Shown one piece after another: positions 41,051 to 53,250 of a stretch of DNA of 64,000 nucleotides (positions are counted from its first letter, which is position 1; each line of letters opens with the position of its first letter). The notes under the pieces were generated by a model. The model saw only the letters and a program-made list of their open reading frames with translations, did no database searches and was not told the origin of the DNA. A program made the position numbers and the translations under genes. The DNA comes from Bretschneidera sinensis (Eukaryota > Streptophyta > Magnoliopsida > Brassicales > Akaniaceae): NCBI GenBank assembly GCA_023935145.1, contig CM043699.1, positions 141,404,036 to 141,468,035 on the forward strand, given 5' to 3'.

Positions 41051-43467
41051 TCCCATGCCAGGAGTACAATTGATGGCCCACTAATACCTCTACGGCCCAT
41101 ATTTTGTTTGGGTTGGGCCCAAAAAACATATCAAAAGAGAAAGACGGTGTTAGACTCAATATTATCAACAAATTACTTTTATTTGATCCAACAAATTTTT
41201 TAGTTGAGATCTAATCCGTTATCTTTAAATCTGTTCAATTATAAAAAAAGACACGTTAATCATGTGAGTTAATGTATAGTTAACAATTAACCTATTAAGC
41301 CAATCTTATCTTATTCAAGAATTTCTTAACCGATATCCAAGTTTTTCCTAATGTTATATTTGTGGTTTTGTTAATAGTGCAATTGAAAATATCATTACAT
41401 ATATTTGTGGTTCAATGAACAAAACGTAAGCTAACATATTTAGGGATGAACATATCATTTTATAAATGATATTAAAGTCGATTCAAGTTTAGTATCTTGT
41501 TGATATATAATGATTTTAATTTGATCACAAATTTATCATGATATTTAAATTTTCAACGAATTGAATCGATTTGATCTTTTATTGAATTTCATAACGACTT
41601 TTTTATTTTGTTTTTCATGTGTTGAATTGGAAAAGTCTTTCATGATGTGGTGTTTTCATTAGCTGAGCGGATAGATGATATTTTTTGTGTAGGGATGGAA
41701 CTGAGTCGAGTAGCTCGATTCACTCGAGGGGCTAACTCGAAAAAACTTGTCTTGAAATTCGATTAAATCTAGTTCAAGCTCGAACTGTAATTTTAACTCA
41801 GATAGTTTATCGAGTCGAGTCCAAACAATGTCAAACTCGTTAAGCTTAACGAGTTAGCTCGTTAAGCTTCTGTGACACATATAAAACCCAATATACTTAT
41901 CATCGTCCAGTAGTTTTGAAAATTACTTCAATAGTCTAATTAAGATTTATGAGCTACTTTATATAACAGGCAATTTTTTCAATCCAAACTTGATTTAGAG
42001 CTGGATATTCTGCAAGTTTAATTAACATTTTTTTTGTGCTCAATTCATTACTGTTTGTTCATTAACTCGAATTAAAAATAACATATTACGTGATTAATAT
42101 AGGCCAAGTTCCATGACTGTCTTAAAACAATGGTAAATTAAAATAACATTGGAATTGATATGGGTGTGTACTGTTTAGGTAATAGAGTTGACGATATTAC
42201 AAAACTGTCATTTCCCTACAAATGTTGTATTTTTATTATGACCGCTTTATATAACCCTTGTAATTTTAAGGTAAATCGGAGTTAAATTGGTAAAATTGCA
42301 TGTTTCACTGAAAGACAAATCATCTAGATTTAAGTTGTTTAGTTTAAATTGAATTACCAAACATGCTCTTGGAGAAAAATTTGATTTGAACTGTATAATT
42401 TCACAGAAATTTTTTATTGAATCATACTTTCTATTTAAATTCATATATTATAAATCGATCTGATGTGAATATTAAGTTGAATTGATGTTGGATGTCATTG
42501 TTTATTTAAACTAAAATACTGTTCACTTACTGCTAGCAACACAGTAAAAATGAAAAATACTTTTTATCCTTTTATACCCTTCAAACAAGTGAAAATTATA
42601 CATATTGCTGAAATGCGTGTTTTCATTTAGAAAAAAAAATATTTAACCCTAATTCCACGTGTAAGATTCATGTTGATACCGTTTGAGAACCTTAGTGCAT
42701 CGTTATATCAACTTGAGATTGACCGTATTAAAAATGAGTGAATCACTTAAAAAATTCAATTAAGTTTAGTTTTTCTCAGTTATATATAAATGATAAATCA
42801 AGCTCACAACCTTTATTTTCTTGTTATTAAGCGTTTGGAGAAGATACATATTCAATTTATGAGATAGTAAACATTTCAAAGAAAAAAAATTATATTATGA
42901 TATTATTATTTTAAAAGTAAATTACACATATCTGTATTGAAATAACGTATAATTGTAAGTATTTTTTTATATTTTTTAAACCTTCACTTACACCCCTTTA
43001 TAAAAAAGTTTAATTACATAAAATTAAATTAATTTTTTTCCATTCAAATAGTATAAGTAAAATTTTAAAAATATAAAATATAAAAAATATGTTTATAATT
43101 GTATGTTATTTCAAAAAAAATCCGTGTAATTTACCGTTTAAGCAGTAACATCACTATCAGTGCCACAGCCGTCCACCATACAGAATCCAGAGTGGCACAT
43201 GTCCAGCTATTGAACGAAAAAAAAAGAAGCACAGCCCGAGACGATAAGAACAGCAGAAATTATCACCCAAAACAAATTTTTTCTGACTCAAACGGAAAAA
43301 GAACAGGGGAAAACCACAAAAGCGCATGATGACATCCATCAAAGCTTTGTGAAGGAGAAAACAGAATCCCAATCATCATCAATCAATAAAACCCCAACTG
43401 TCGGTTTTCCTCATGTTTTAAAGATACGCGGCACGCCGTTGGTGCCTAATCTTCTTACTACAAAAAA
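41051..43467. other. Gene-free intergenic DNA
   Basis: AT-rich, with no supported gene. At 41690-41880 there is a TCGAG/CTCGA-rich stretch with a 22-bp perfect palindrome centred on AAGCTT (41834-41855), similar in style to common plant repeat debris. Confidence 0.5.
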
Positions 43468-45110
43468 GCTAAATCTCAATTTTGGTCCTTCAAGTTATGT
43501 TTGTTTTCTATTTTGATCTTTATTGATTTTTTAATATTATCATTTACGTTTCAATTTTTTTCAATCAAATATTTCCATCCATGAAACGTTTGCCCTTCAT
43601 CATTTTTCGTAAAAAAAACTATATCATGTGCTAGCTAATTGACCGATTTGGATCTCAAATTTCATGCCACATAAGCTAAAACATAAATAAAAATTTTAAA
43701 TTATAAAAAAAACATAAAAGTATATTTGTATTATTAAAAAAAAAAATCTTTGTCATCATCATCTTTTTCTTCCCATTAGCTCAACCCAAACTCTACTGTC
43801 AGAGTAGTAGCGATCAACGATGAAGTCCAAAAATCTGTTAGTTTTATTTTTTTAAGTATTTCAAAATATTTAACTTTTTATGTAATTAGTCGCTATAATC
43901 CAACTAGTTGTTGAAAATATTAGAGTCAAATTAGTTATTAAGACTTTAATAAGGTAACTAACTCATATTTAAGGCATTACTCATTAGACCATTTAACCAC
44001 TAGCTAGTGGACCATTATTGATCATTATTTTACTCATAATTTCAATATTTAGTAGGCTTGTAACTCCTTGAGTATGTGTTGAGATCATATGCATCAAGTT
44101 AAATATTTTGGAACGCGAAATCTACCTTTAAGGACAATGTCCCCGCGTGCCTCTATAGCTAAGTCGTATTAATCTCATTTTATCTAATCATTGTGTTTTT
44201 TTATTAGTATATTTTTTGTGACAAGAATTAAAGCATTCATAAAAAAATAATTCCAACATAAACTTCAATGACTTCATGCTATAAAATTGTTGCGGTTTTG
44301 TACCTGGTCGAATAGGGTTTCACGTCGGTGGGTTTGATTCGTCCCATCCAACCCAATATACCATGTGTGGGTCAGATTGGCCCATGCAATGGTCATCTTC
44401 TTCGGTGATGGTGCAACTACAGGGCAAGTTTTTCAAACATTTTCACGGAATTGCGAATCAATTTTACTTCTTTGTTCTTATTCACATAAAGAATCAGATC
44501 GGATAATTGAAATCAAGAAAGCTAGTGATTGTTTTTCATGTTTTTTATCTGGATTCTCACTTACTCCCTCACTATATTAAGTTCCTGGACAACAACAATG
44601 ATTAGTGCTGCTTTATTGGAAAAATGATTGTTGTTATGGTTTGATTTTGTGTAATGTTCTTCCCTGTAAAAGGAAAAGTCTTTTTTTTCTTGTGAGATTT
44701 TGGTGAAATGAGTGTATATTCTTGTTGGTGGTGGTGGATTAAGTGTAGCATTTCACGAACCAAACTCTACAGCCATAAGAAAAAGCAAGATTGTTTCTTT
44801 CTTCATTGTGTTAAAATGCAATAATTTTTCTCATGTTTTTTTTTTCTCTTTCGAAACAACTGTAACAATAACTTATTTTTAAAAACAATTTTTATATGAT
44901 TTTAAATTATTAATATGTTTTTTTTTAAAAATTATTATGTCATGTAATATATCAGTTGACCAATTTTAAACGGAAATGGATAAACGGTAAACGTTTCAGG
45001 AACAAAAATATTTGATCGGAAAACCTGAAAAATAACATTGAAAAATAAATTTGATAAGGACCAAAATAGAAAATGAGCATAACCTGGAGGACCCAAATTG
45101 GAATTTAGCC
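43468..45110. mobile_element. Inverted-repeat (MULE-like or foldback) element upstream of cystatin
   Basis: The left arm begins GCTAAATCTCAATTTTGGTCC and the reverse complement of the right end begins GGCTAAATTCCAATTTGGGTCC. Similarity continues inward about 180 bases: TCAAGTTATG, TTTTCTATTTTG, TCAAATATTT, GAAACGTTT. The interior of about 1.25 kb has no transposase I recognise. It includes a moderately GC stretch (about 44300-44600) with one 71-codon frame that might be captured host sequence. Target duplications are unclear because both flanks are A-rich. Confidence 0.65.
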
Positions 45111-45179
45111 CCCAAAAAAAGTACACACACTTGGCACCGTGGCCACCTTAATTTGCGTGTCCAAACACCATCTTATCCC

Positions 45180-45296
45180 TTCCCTCTTCACCCTATAAAT
45201 ACACCCAATTTAGCAAATTGATTAGTGCCCAAGGAAAAACATACAATTTCAGTATTAATCAATCAAATTGATTGAACAAAACGATCGGTTTTCAAA
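45180..45296 (+). promoter_or_regulatory. Core promoter and leader of the cystatin gene
   Basis: A TATAAAT box is at 45194-45200 after CT-rich sequence, placing a likely transcription start near 45225-45235 and leaving a leader of about 65 bases. The inverted-repeat element ends only about 80 bp upstream of the TATA box. Confidence 0.7.
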
Positions 45297-45692
45297 ATGG
45301 CGTCTTCGGTGACATTGTTGTCGTTGTTGTTGATAGTAGTGTTGATGTCGGTTCCGTTGAGTACGGTGAAAGGATACGGGAGGTTGGTGGGAGGGAGAAC
45401 GGATGTGAAAGACGTGGAGAAGAACGAGCAAGTGCAGGAATTGGGGAGGTTCTCGGTGGAGGAATTCAACAAGATCCAAGGGAAGCACGGCCAAGACGGA
45501 GCCGCTGAAACGTTGACGTTTTCTCGGGTGGTGAAGGCCCAGACTCAGGTGGTTTCTGGTATCAAATATTATCTGAAAATCGAGGCCACGCGCCATGGGG
45601 TCACAAGGATGTTTGATTCTATCGTTGTGGTCAAGCCCTGGGTTCATTCCAAGGAGTTGCTCAACTTTGCACCTATTTCTTCTACGTACTAA
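45297..45692 (+). CDS. Phytocystatin (cysteine proteinase inhibitor), secreted
   Basis: Small inhibitor of papain-type cysteine proteases, with roles in seed protein turnover, stress and defence. It has 131 residues in a single exon. Residues 1-26 form a hydrophobic signal peptide ending about TVKG. The N-terminal glycine pair is G32-G33. The plant-specific helix signature is LGRFSVEEFNK (49-59; usual form LARFAVEEHNK). The inhibitory loop is QVVSG (84-88, matching QxVxG) and the second hairpin tryptophan is P114-W115. All inhibitory elements are present, so the protein should be functional. It has no C-terminal legumain-inhibiting extension. A TATA box precedes it and AATAAA lies at 45801. 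Antisense frames over the gene are shadows. Confidence 0.95.
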   Translation: MASSVTLLSLLLIVVLMSVPLSTVKGYGRLVGGRTDVKDVEKNEQVQELGRFSVEEFNKIQGKHGQDGAAETLTFSRVVKAQTQVVSGIKYYLKIEATRHGVTRMFDSIVVVKPWVHSKELLNFAPISSTY

Positions 45693-46960
45693 TTGATCTA
45701 CTTATGTTATACTACTACTACACTAGTTTTTAATTGACGTGCGTTATCATTGTAAACATGTTTATCATGTCTGTGATTATGAACATGTGTAATCTTTATG
45801 AATAAAAAAGTAAATGTTTGTATTAATTAATAAAGAGATAATCTCATTCTGTCTCGGGAATATCAATTTTTGGAGTTGAGAGGAACGGAAAATCAGGTTG
45901 CTCCAATGAATCAAATATTTGGGATTGTCGATGAGTCAAGTTTGGTCAGAAATAGAGAACGGTTAAGAGTTGTTTCCCACTGTAAATTTCTTCTTCCTTT
46001 TACAGGAAGGTCTTTGTTTACACTTTACAGTCGTCCAAGATACAGATAATTTCAATACCCTAATAAGAGAGAACTGACAAATTATTTTCAGCAGAGATTC
46101 GGCATTGTTTCTCATTTTCTCGATCACATTCCTAACAGCTTGTACTATATAAAAGCTGGAAGGAAGCCCATAGAATGGCAAAGATAATAGCCTTCCACTA
46201 TTTTCTCACGTCACAAATGATTTATAGTTATGATTTTATCATTTTGAACGATGGAAAAGAAAAAGCGTAGTAAAAGCGCACGAGACGAAGGTCAAGTCCA
46301 TGCTGCGGAAGTAACAACTCTTATGCATGCCAACTATGCTTAATGGGTGAATTACTTCTTGACGCACAAGTTTGCTTGGGGAGAATTTATAAATTTGTTT
46401 CTATTCGTGTACAACATCAGTTAGGTCCAACACAAACAGCTTTTTTGCCTTGTTTCTTAAATGAATTGCCCGTGATTGTAATTGGGCTGCCCACAGAGAA
46501 AGTATGGTGCCTCATTTTCACAAGCTTGCAACATAAGGTTAGCTCCACTATACTATCGGGGTGTAACGATGACTAGCAGGTTTTTCTTCCCTGCTTGAAG
46601 CCCCTGTTGGAAAGTTACAGGAAGCACCTAGCTTCAAACATGGGCAAATTCCTTACTAGTTTTATCAGTAATTCAACTGATCATGTTTTCTGTCTTATAA
46701 TTAGACATGACCAGGAAATTACTAGAGCCCTCCAAGGAAAAGAAAACACAGAATGCCAACAGGTTCGAAAAGAAGAAGAAAAAAAGAAAGTACTGATGAC
46801 ACTTGGCAGTCAATCCGTACAGTTTCATACTCATCACAAAACAAATAAACATAAAACTTCTCAAGCCACAACTCCGGGCAATTGTCTGATTCTAGCCTAC
46901 GAGAGCATAAATATGTTCTCTCCTTTATCTATGCTCCCGTCTCCCTCCACTCCCATGCAC
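45693..46960. other. Gene-free interval between cystatin and SEC-like pseudogene
   Basis: It holds the cystatin 3' UTR with AATAAA-type signals (45801, 45831). Two plus-strand frames (46343-46576, 46595-46984) have no recognisable domain; the second runs over the last SEC-like exon in antisense. I see no further gene. Confidence 0.5.
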
Positions 46961-49135
46961 CTACCTATTATAGGGGAATTCTGAATTGTTTTCCATTACT
47001 TTAAAGGGCTGCAGATGCTGGCCGGTGCAGTACAGATTCCACAAATATGCTCGCTCGAGGTTTCTCACCTGAATTTAGTGTTCAATAATTGAATGTTAAA
47101 AAAAAAAATAGAACAATTGTAACGCATATCCAAAGATATGATGAGGCAATCAATTCAACCTATATGGGATAAAAGTAGAAATATAATGCTTTAAAAAGAC
47201 ACCGGTAAACTCACCCAGCTTGCTGTGTCATAGAGAGGGCAAGTCAAGTGGGTTGCTTTGAGTTTGTCAGTAAGAACATGGAGCTTTGGGCGATTTAGAG
47301 CAAGAGCCACTGCCTTCTCTTCATATTCTTCCAGGCTTTTGGATGTTTTGAGAACAAAGAAAAATTTAGGGGGAAGAAAACAGAAAAAGAAATGTCTGCA
47401 GTGACCAGATAATGGATATGTGATGCCCCTGTAGTTCCAGGAAATCCCATGTATGAAAACTGGATGGGAGGATGCTGCATGGAAAGTATTTCATTTCTTG
47501 CACCCTGCAAAAACAGAAAATTGTAAAAAGAAATTCAAAATTGGAAAAAGGAAGAAAGAAAGGAACTCATGAGAAGAAAGATAACTAAACAATAGGTGAA
47601 AACTAAACTTTACAATATCTGAACAGACAATCTTCAGCATAATTCTAGTTTGGAAATGACTTTTCAAAACCAAGATCTAGTTTGGAAAAAATAGTCATGT
47701 TAGAAATTTATAAGAAATTAATTAAGTTGTAGATATAGAAAATTGACGCCTTGGTATAACCATTAAGATTGACAAGGATATGTATTTTATCTTTGTTTAT
47801 CATTCTTGCTATCATATCAGATGACACGGATAACACATTTACAAAGTGCTCCGCTTCTGACTCGATACACAGCCTCCATTCAGTGCCATCATCTGGACTT
47901 AAAGCATAGCAGAACACCTGCAGACATATATTCTTAATTCCAGCATACAGTGGCATAATAAATACAAAAATTAAAAGGGCAAATCAGATAATTATAATTC
48001 AATGAGGAAACAGGAAGATTTCCATACCTCAACATGTTCTGTATCATGCATGCCAAACACTGATCCCATGAGATGAGATAGCGGATGGTTTCCGAAGTCA
48101 CTGCTCACATATCTGAAAACAGAAAGCACCACTTAGAGAGAGCGAGAATATATGCCAAATCTTACCCAACCCTATGGCGTCCATTCCTGCCCCCTCCTTT
48201 ATCGATAAGGGTGCAGGATAGTTAAAATGAGGAAGGGTATAACAGGCAGCAATTAGAGAGTAGTGCGCAGCATATTTATGACTGCGAGATGATTAAAATA
48301 GTCACTGAAGTTAGAATTTTCCTTTATTATTACACAGATTAACTTAGGCATGTAGCTAACCTGATTTCCAGTGCAAGCATTGAAAAAATGGGACATGCTA
48401 TTGCATGGAAAGGCTGCATGCTAGGAATAATAGACATCTAAACGGGAATGATTAAAGCTATCAGCAGTACCTTCTAGTTGACAAATCAACTAGCGATACA
48501 AATAGAATATCAAAAACATGGAAATACTAAAAAGGCAGAACAAATAAAGAATAAACATGTATCTGTCTCCTGAGTATCACTTCAACTTCAAAAAAATTAT
48601 TCTTCCTATCCTCCCAGTCACCAAAAAAAAAAATCAGTATGTTGGAAACAAATGGAATAAAACTAAATTGGCAGGTACAACGATGTGCACCATAAATCAC
48701 ACGTATATCACCACCTACAAAGTTAATGAATAAGCTCATATACCAGTAATCAATATACCAGTAATCAATTGCAAAAAAAAGGAAAAATGTTATCAATTCA
48801 AAACTGATTCTACAAACCATGATAGAATTCCTGTTATCAGGAAGAGATAACAATTATGAATAAATTCCTTTCAATTCAAATGCATAATGCACACATCTCT
48901 CTCTCTCTCGCTCTCTCTTCACATTATGGGGATGCATAATATATTGAGTCAATATTAGTGTGTCGGAGGCCCTCAAGATTCTTAAACTTTGTAGCAGTAC
49001 AACTGAATATTTCAATATTTACTATGAATATGGGAACTATCAAAGTTCATGCTAAAACAAGAATGATGCAACGCAACACAACACTGCTGAGCAATAACAG
49101 TGACTGCATGAATTGAATTCTGACATAGTTCCAAC

Positions 49136-49736
49136 CAGTGTTTTCATAGCAGAAGGCATTGGACGAGATGTTGAAGTGTAAGCTCTGGGGGCGTAAGTCT
49201 TTTGAATACGTTGGGGCGTTTCAAAATTTTAATAAAATAACATTAATTAATTAGAATAATAAAGAAATTTAAATTTAAATTAATTAATTTTTATCAAAGT
49301 TTAATACTTTTATTAACTCTCTATAGCATGATAATTATAATTTTATAAATATTAATATATATTTATATATAAATTATATGGAGTATAACTTAAATTTTTA
49401 TATTGTTATAACTTGTAAGTGATTAATTAAATAGTTTTTGATTATTACTAAACTCGATAACATGTAATATATATTTATGAAGTGTAATAATGCCACAACA
49501 AAAACACTAACTTAGTGATTAAGATCTATGACACTCATTAGGTCATGAGTTTGAGCATTTGCATTTTTTTTCTTCTAAATTTTAAGCTTTTCAAAAAAAA
49601 CTTCATGGAGCATACACCCCAAGCAAAAAAATGAACGCCCCGAGAAAGAAACGCCTAACTTTAGATGCCCTCGCTTTTTTGTTTCGTCCCGCCCCTGGGC
49701 GCGTCCCGAGCGAGTCCTAGTAACGCCCATGAACAC
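49136..49736. mobile_element. 601-bp non-autonomous element with 10-bp target duplication
   Basis: The exact decamer TAGTTCCAAC stands on both sides (49126-49135 and 49737-49746). The element begins CAGTGTTTTCATAGC and its other end, reverse complemented, begins GTGTTCATGGGCG, giving short imperfect inverted ends. The ends are GC-rich and the middle AT-rich. It has no ORF. A 10-bp duplication suits a Mutator-like (MULE) origin. A tRNA-like promoter phrase (TTAGTGATTAAGAT...GGTCATGAGTTTGAGC, 49511-49557) lies inside, so a SINE piece may be included. It sits in an intron of the SEC-like pseudogene. Confidence 0.75.
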
Positions 49737-50245
49737 TAGTTCCAACTGCTAAAACAATGGAAAAAGCAACATGATATAAAAAAAATATCCAACTGTGCAT
49801 TGCCTTTCAGATCATACCAGCAGAAAAAAAGAAGAAAGAAAAATCTATCTTCACGATATGATCCTGAACATTCATGGGAAGCTCTATCAAATGTTCAAGA
49901 TTAACTTCTTTTTCATAAAAGAATCTCCAAAAAGTTTGTCAATGATATCACATAAAGATGCATTTGAAAGGTTAAGATTTTCAGGCAAATATCTTGACCA
50001 ACAAAGTTCCATGTCTCTAGGGCATGTGGCACCAGCATCATTATGTATCTGACTCCTAAAAATGAGAAGTCATGACAACAAGAACTTTTTCCCAATAAAG
50101 AAATGAAAATAAGACCCTTATGAGATGATAACAAGTCATTCCTTGGACGGACTCTAGAAGATCTTTCAACGAGTAAGATCAGAATCCAGAGTTCATGAGA
50201 GTATATTTGCTCGAATTTGTCCACATTTAAGAGGTTGATAGTGTG

Positions 50246-50317
50246 GGTGGGGCGTAGCCCAATTGGTAGCTACACTTCTCCTCTAGAGATGAGGCCCTGC
50301 GATCAAATCCCCCCACC
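50246..50317 (+). repeat. tRNA-like 72-nt sequence (SINE head or decayed tRNA)
   Basis: A 7-bp acceptor-like pairing (GGTGGGG at 50246-50252 with CCCCACC at 50311-50317) encloses exactly 72 nt. The D-arm is perfect (TAGC / GCTA with GG in the loop) and box A reads TAGCCCAATTGG. The anticodon arm is 4 of 5 paired with loop TCCTCTA, and box B is degraded to GATCAAATCC. The T stem no longer pairs. A tRNA-derived SINE is the likeliest origin. Confidence 0.5.
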
Positions 50318-52479
50318 CCAAAATTATCACCAAGTGATCAAAAAGAGAGAAGACATTGATAGTCACTTTTCAGTTGAATTAATTACCAGCCAAGTTTTAT
50401 TCAGTGATGGCTGATCCTATTCTGGCTTTACAGGTTGTCATGAACTTATCCTTTTCTTCTCTCTGGTGTTAAACAAAGCTGTCCTCCACTTCTAGACATA
50501 CCTGTAGCATGTGTAGAAGGTTACAAGTTGCCTCTGGAAAGCCAGGGCGAAACATCAGTGCTTGCTTATAGCTTTAAATAGCAGCTTCAGCATGTCCTCT
50601 GCAAATTGTTAAAAGTAAAAACTGCACCCATGTAAACTAAACATAAGTTTGTTCCATAATTGAGAAAATAGCACATTTACAGTAATATATACTTGTCCTT
50701 ATAATCTGAGGCCAGATTTGCATGAGCTTCAGCCATCGTAGGGTGGATGTTTATAGCTCCTATGTAATCTTGAATAATTTCATTCACTTGTCCACTTTCC
50801 TCATATGTATTTCCTCCGTTGACAAGTGTATCAGTTGCTAAAGGATCAATAATTAGAACTTCACTATAGCAAGATATAGCATCTGCAAGATTACCCTGTG
50901 ATTAAGAAAAAAATTGTTAGCATTAAAACTAAAAAAATCAAACTGCACATAACATGATGACTTTTAGAAAGAGTACAATAGCATTTTTATTTCTTTTCCA
51001 CAAGAAAAAAATTGGAGAAGAAAGTACCATACGAAGCATTAAGGGAAAGAAACAAATACAATTCATGGTTTCCACTTGGAGGGAGTAGTTATTTGCAAAA
51101 TGATTAAAACCACCCTATCACGTTAAGAAATTTTAAAGAAGTATATAGAAGCCCACCCACAACTCCATAATATTCATTTAACTTTTGCAGCCCCCAACCT
51201 TCTCCACAAAACAAACCTAAGTAAACTTTTGTTTCCAACCCCACATCAGTCCCGCAAACCACTTCACTCAGGCAAACAGGCAGACAAATGGACAGACATA
51301 CATAGACACATTCAGATAGAGAGAGAGAGAGAGGACACCCCTACCTGCTGCTTATATATTAATCCTAAATTGTTAAAAGGAGCAGGCAGTCCTGTTGTCA
51401 CAGATAAAGTTGCCTTATAATATGAAGCAGCTGCACTCAACATATTCCTGCAAAATCAGAGCCTTCCTCCTTTAAGCAAACTTTATACGCACGTCTTCAT
51501 CTCAAACACTCATATGAGCACTCTGATGATTCAAAATGGCTCAACAGAAGTATCCATGTAGGAAATACCATTCCATACATATGTTCACAAGGTTTGTAAG
51601 TGACTGAGGACGGCTAGTTTGGAGTGCAAAACATTGCTTCATAAAACAACAGAAATATGATCAGCATGAGAAGAGGAGAATCATGAAGAAGCAAACAATC
51701 AAAAGAAAAGGAACTGTAGAACAAGATGGATATTTTGAAAGTACACGGTAACAATGCAGTGCTTCGTCAACTCTTCCAGTATCTTTCAAAATATTACCCT
51801 GATATTAACAAAAGAAACATAAATCTTTATTGATTGAAAAGGAGGAAGTATAAAATTATCAGTGACAGCAAAAAATCCATCATTACGAAAAGAAATAAAA
51901 GAACCAACCAAATTATTATATGCCTCCACGAATCCTGAGTCAAAAGAAATTGCTAGCCTGAAATTGACAACTGTCATATCCAGGTTGCCTTGCTCATAAT
52001 ATATACTAGCCAAGTTACCAGCAGCAATTTTTGTATTGCAACACATCATAAGGATAACTAATCCAAAATTGCACGTGTAGCTTTACTTTTCAGTACACAG
52101 AATTCATAACGAAGCTTTAGCTATGGGCAACTGAGGTACAAGTTCAAACACATTAATTTGCACTACAGTATAAAAAAGCATTTCGATCTTCAATAGTGAT
52201 TGCCCTTCTGGGTACAATCCCCAATCAGATGTATTTACTTCGTGCAAGTTTGACCTTTTAACACCTGCTTCCAGCAAATACAAATTGAAATTCATCCAAA
52301 AAAGTCTCTAGAGCGTCATAATTACCATATAGATAAACATAATCTGGCACATCTAAAGAGCCAGTTAAGTGACAAGATGCTCAACAGGAACTTTGCGGTC
52401 AATAACCCAAAAACCTTTGCACAACTATTAGACAACTTCCAATAGTAGAACTCACCATGTCCTCCAATGTGCTCCCTGA

Positions 52480-53250
52480 AAATTTTCTGTTGCTAGGGAT
52501 AACAATGCTTTGCTTAGTTCTTGTGTATCCGTGTCGGATGGTGGGATTGTAAGGGATATAACGTTTTTCCGGAATGTTCAAGATTTGGAACTCCATGGCC
52601 TAGGGTGTTTCTATCGAAAGATTTATGGTGCAAGTATGGTGAGCCAACCCTTAAGATAAGGTGAGGTGGAAGATAAAGAATTTTTTAAGTTAAGTCTTAC
52701 TTTAAGGCTCGTCTGGTGAGCCAACCTTTGGAAAGGAAGTCTGGCTTCCCTTGGAATGCCAATAGGAAAACATGTTCTCCTTTGTGTGGAGGCAACTTAT
52801 GTGAAGATCTTGGCTATTGATAATCTTCAAAAGAGATGTAAAACACTACTTACCCGGCACTATCTTTGTAAGGAAGAGGCCAAGTCCGAAAATCATCTTT
52901 TGTGGTGGCGCTATTGGACAAGGCTCTTTGCGGGAGATGGCCTTCTTGGTGCTTGGCATATCTTGGTTCCATTGAAGAGGAGGTGTGGGCTTATAAATGG
53001 GGTATTCAAGCACATAAAAAAAGGAAATTAGTTGCTTTGATCCCTCTCTACATCTTTTGGATTGCTTGGATTGAAGGAACAAAAAGGATTTTGAATGGGA
53101 GGAGAAGTCACTTGTGGCCACCAAGGAAAGCTGATTGCACACCCTTTAGTTTTGAACAATGTTTTTTTTTTTTTTTTTTTTTGTAAATGATGATCTTTAG
53201 ATTTTTTTTCATGTATCATCCCCTTGGTGCCTTATTATACAAATCTTAAC
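52480..53250 (+). mobile_element. 5'-truncated LINE inserted in SEC-like pseudogene
   Basis: The plus strand encodes a broken plant L1 C-terminus: a DGGIVRDITFFRN piece, KILAIDNLQKRCKTLLTRHY (about 52812-52860) and IPLYIFWIAWIEGTKRI (about 53040-53090), with frameshifts. The tail has a T-run, TTGTAAATGATGA, CCCCTTGGTGCCTTATTATA and ends near 53250. It lies between remnants AIAYGEVA and AAGNLASIYYEQ of what was one TPR unit. Confidence 0.8.

Noticed and set aside
45255..45647. Long antisense frames over the cystatin gene
   Set aside because: They are shadows of the cystatin coding sequence with no domain and no promoter of their own.
46595..46984. 129-codon frame downstream of the cystatin gene
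   Set aside because: No domain; its end runs antisense over the last SEC-like exon.
50246..50317. Functional tRNA gene
   Set aside because: The T stem does not pair, box B is mutated and position 33 is not T.
52104..52295. Minus-strand frame with SNLHEVNTSDWGLYPEGQSLLKIE
   Set aside because: It looks like a piece of repeat inside the SEC-like pseudogene but I could not assign it to a family with confidence.
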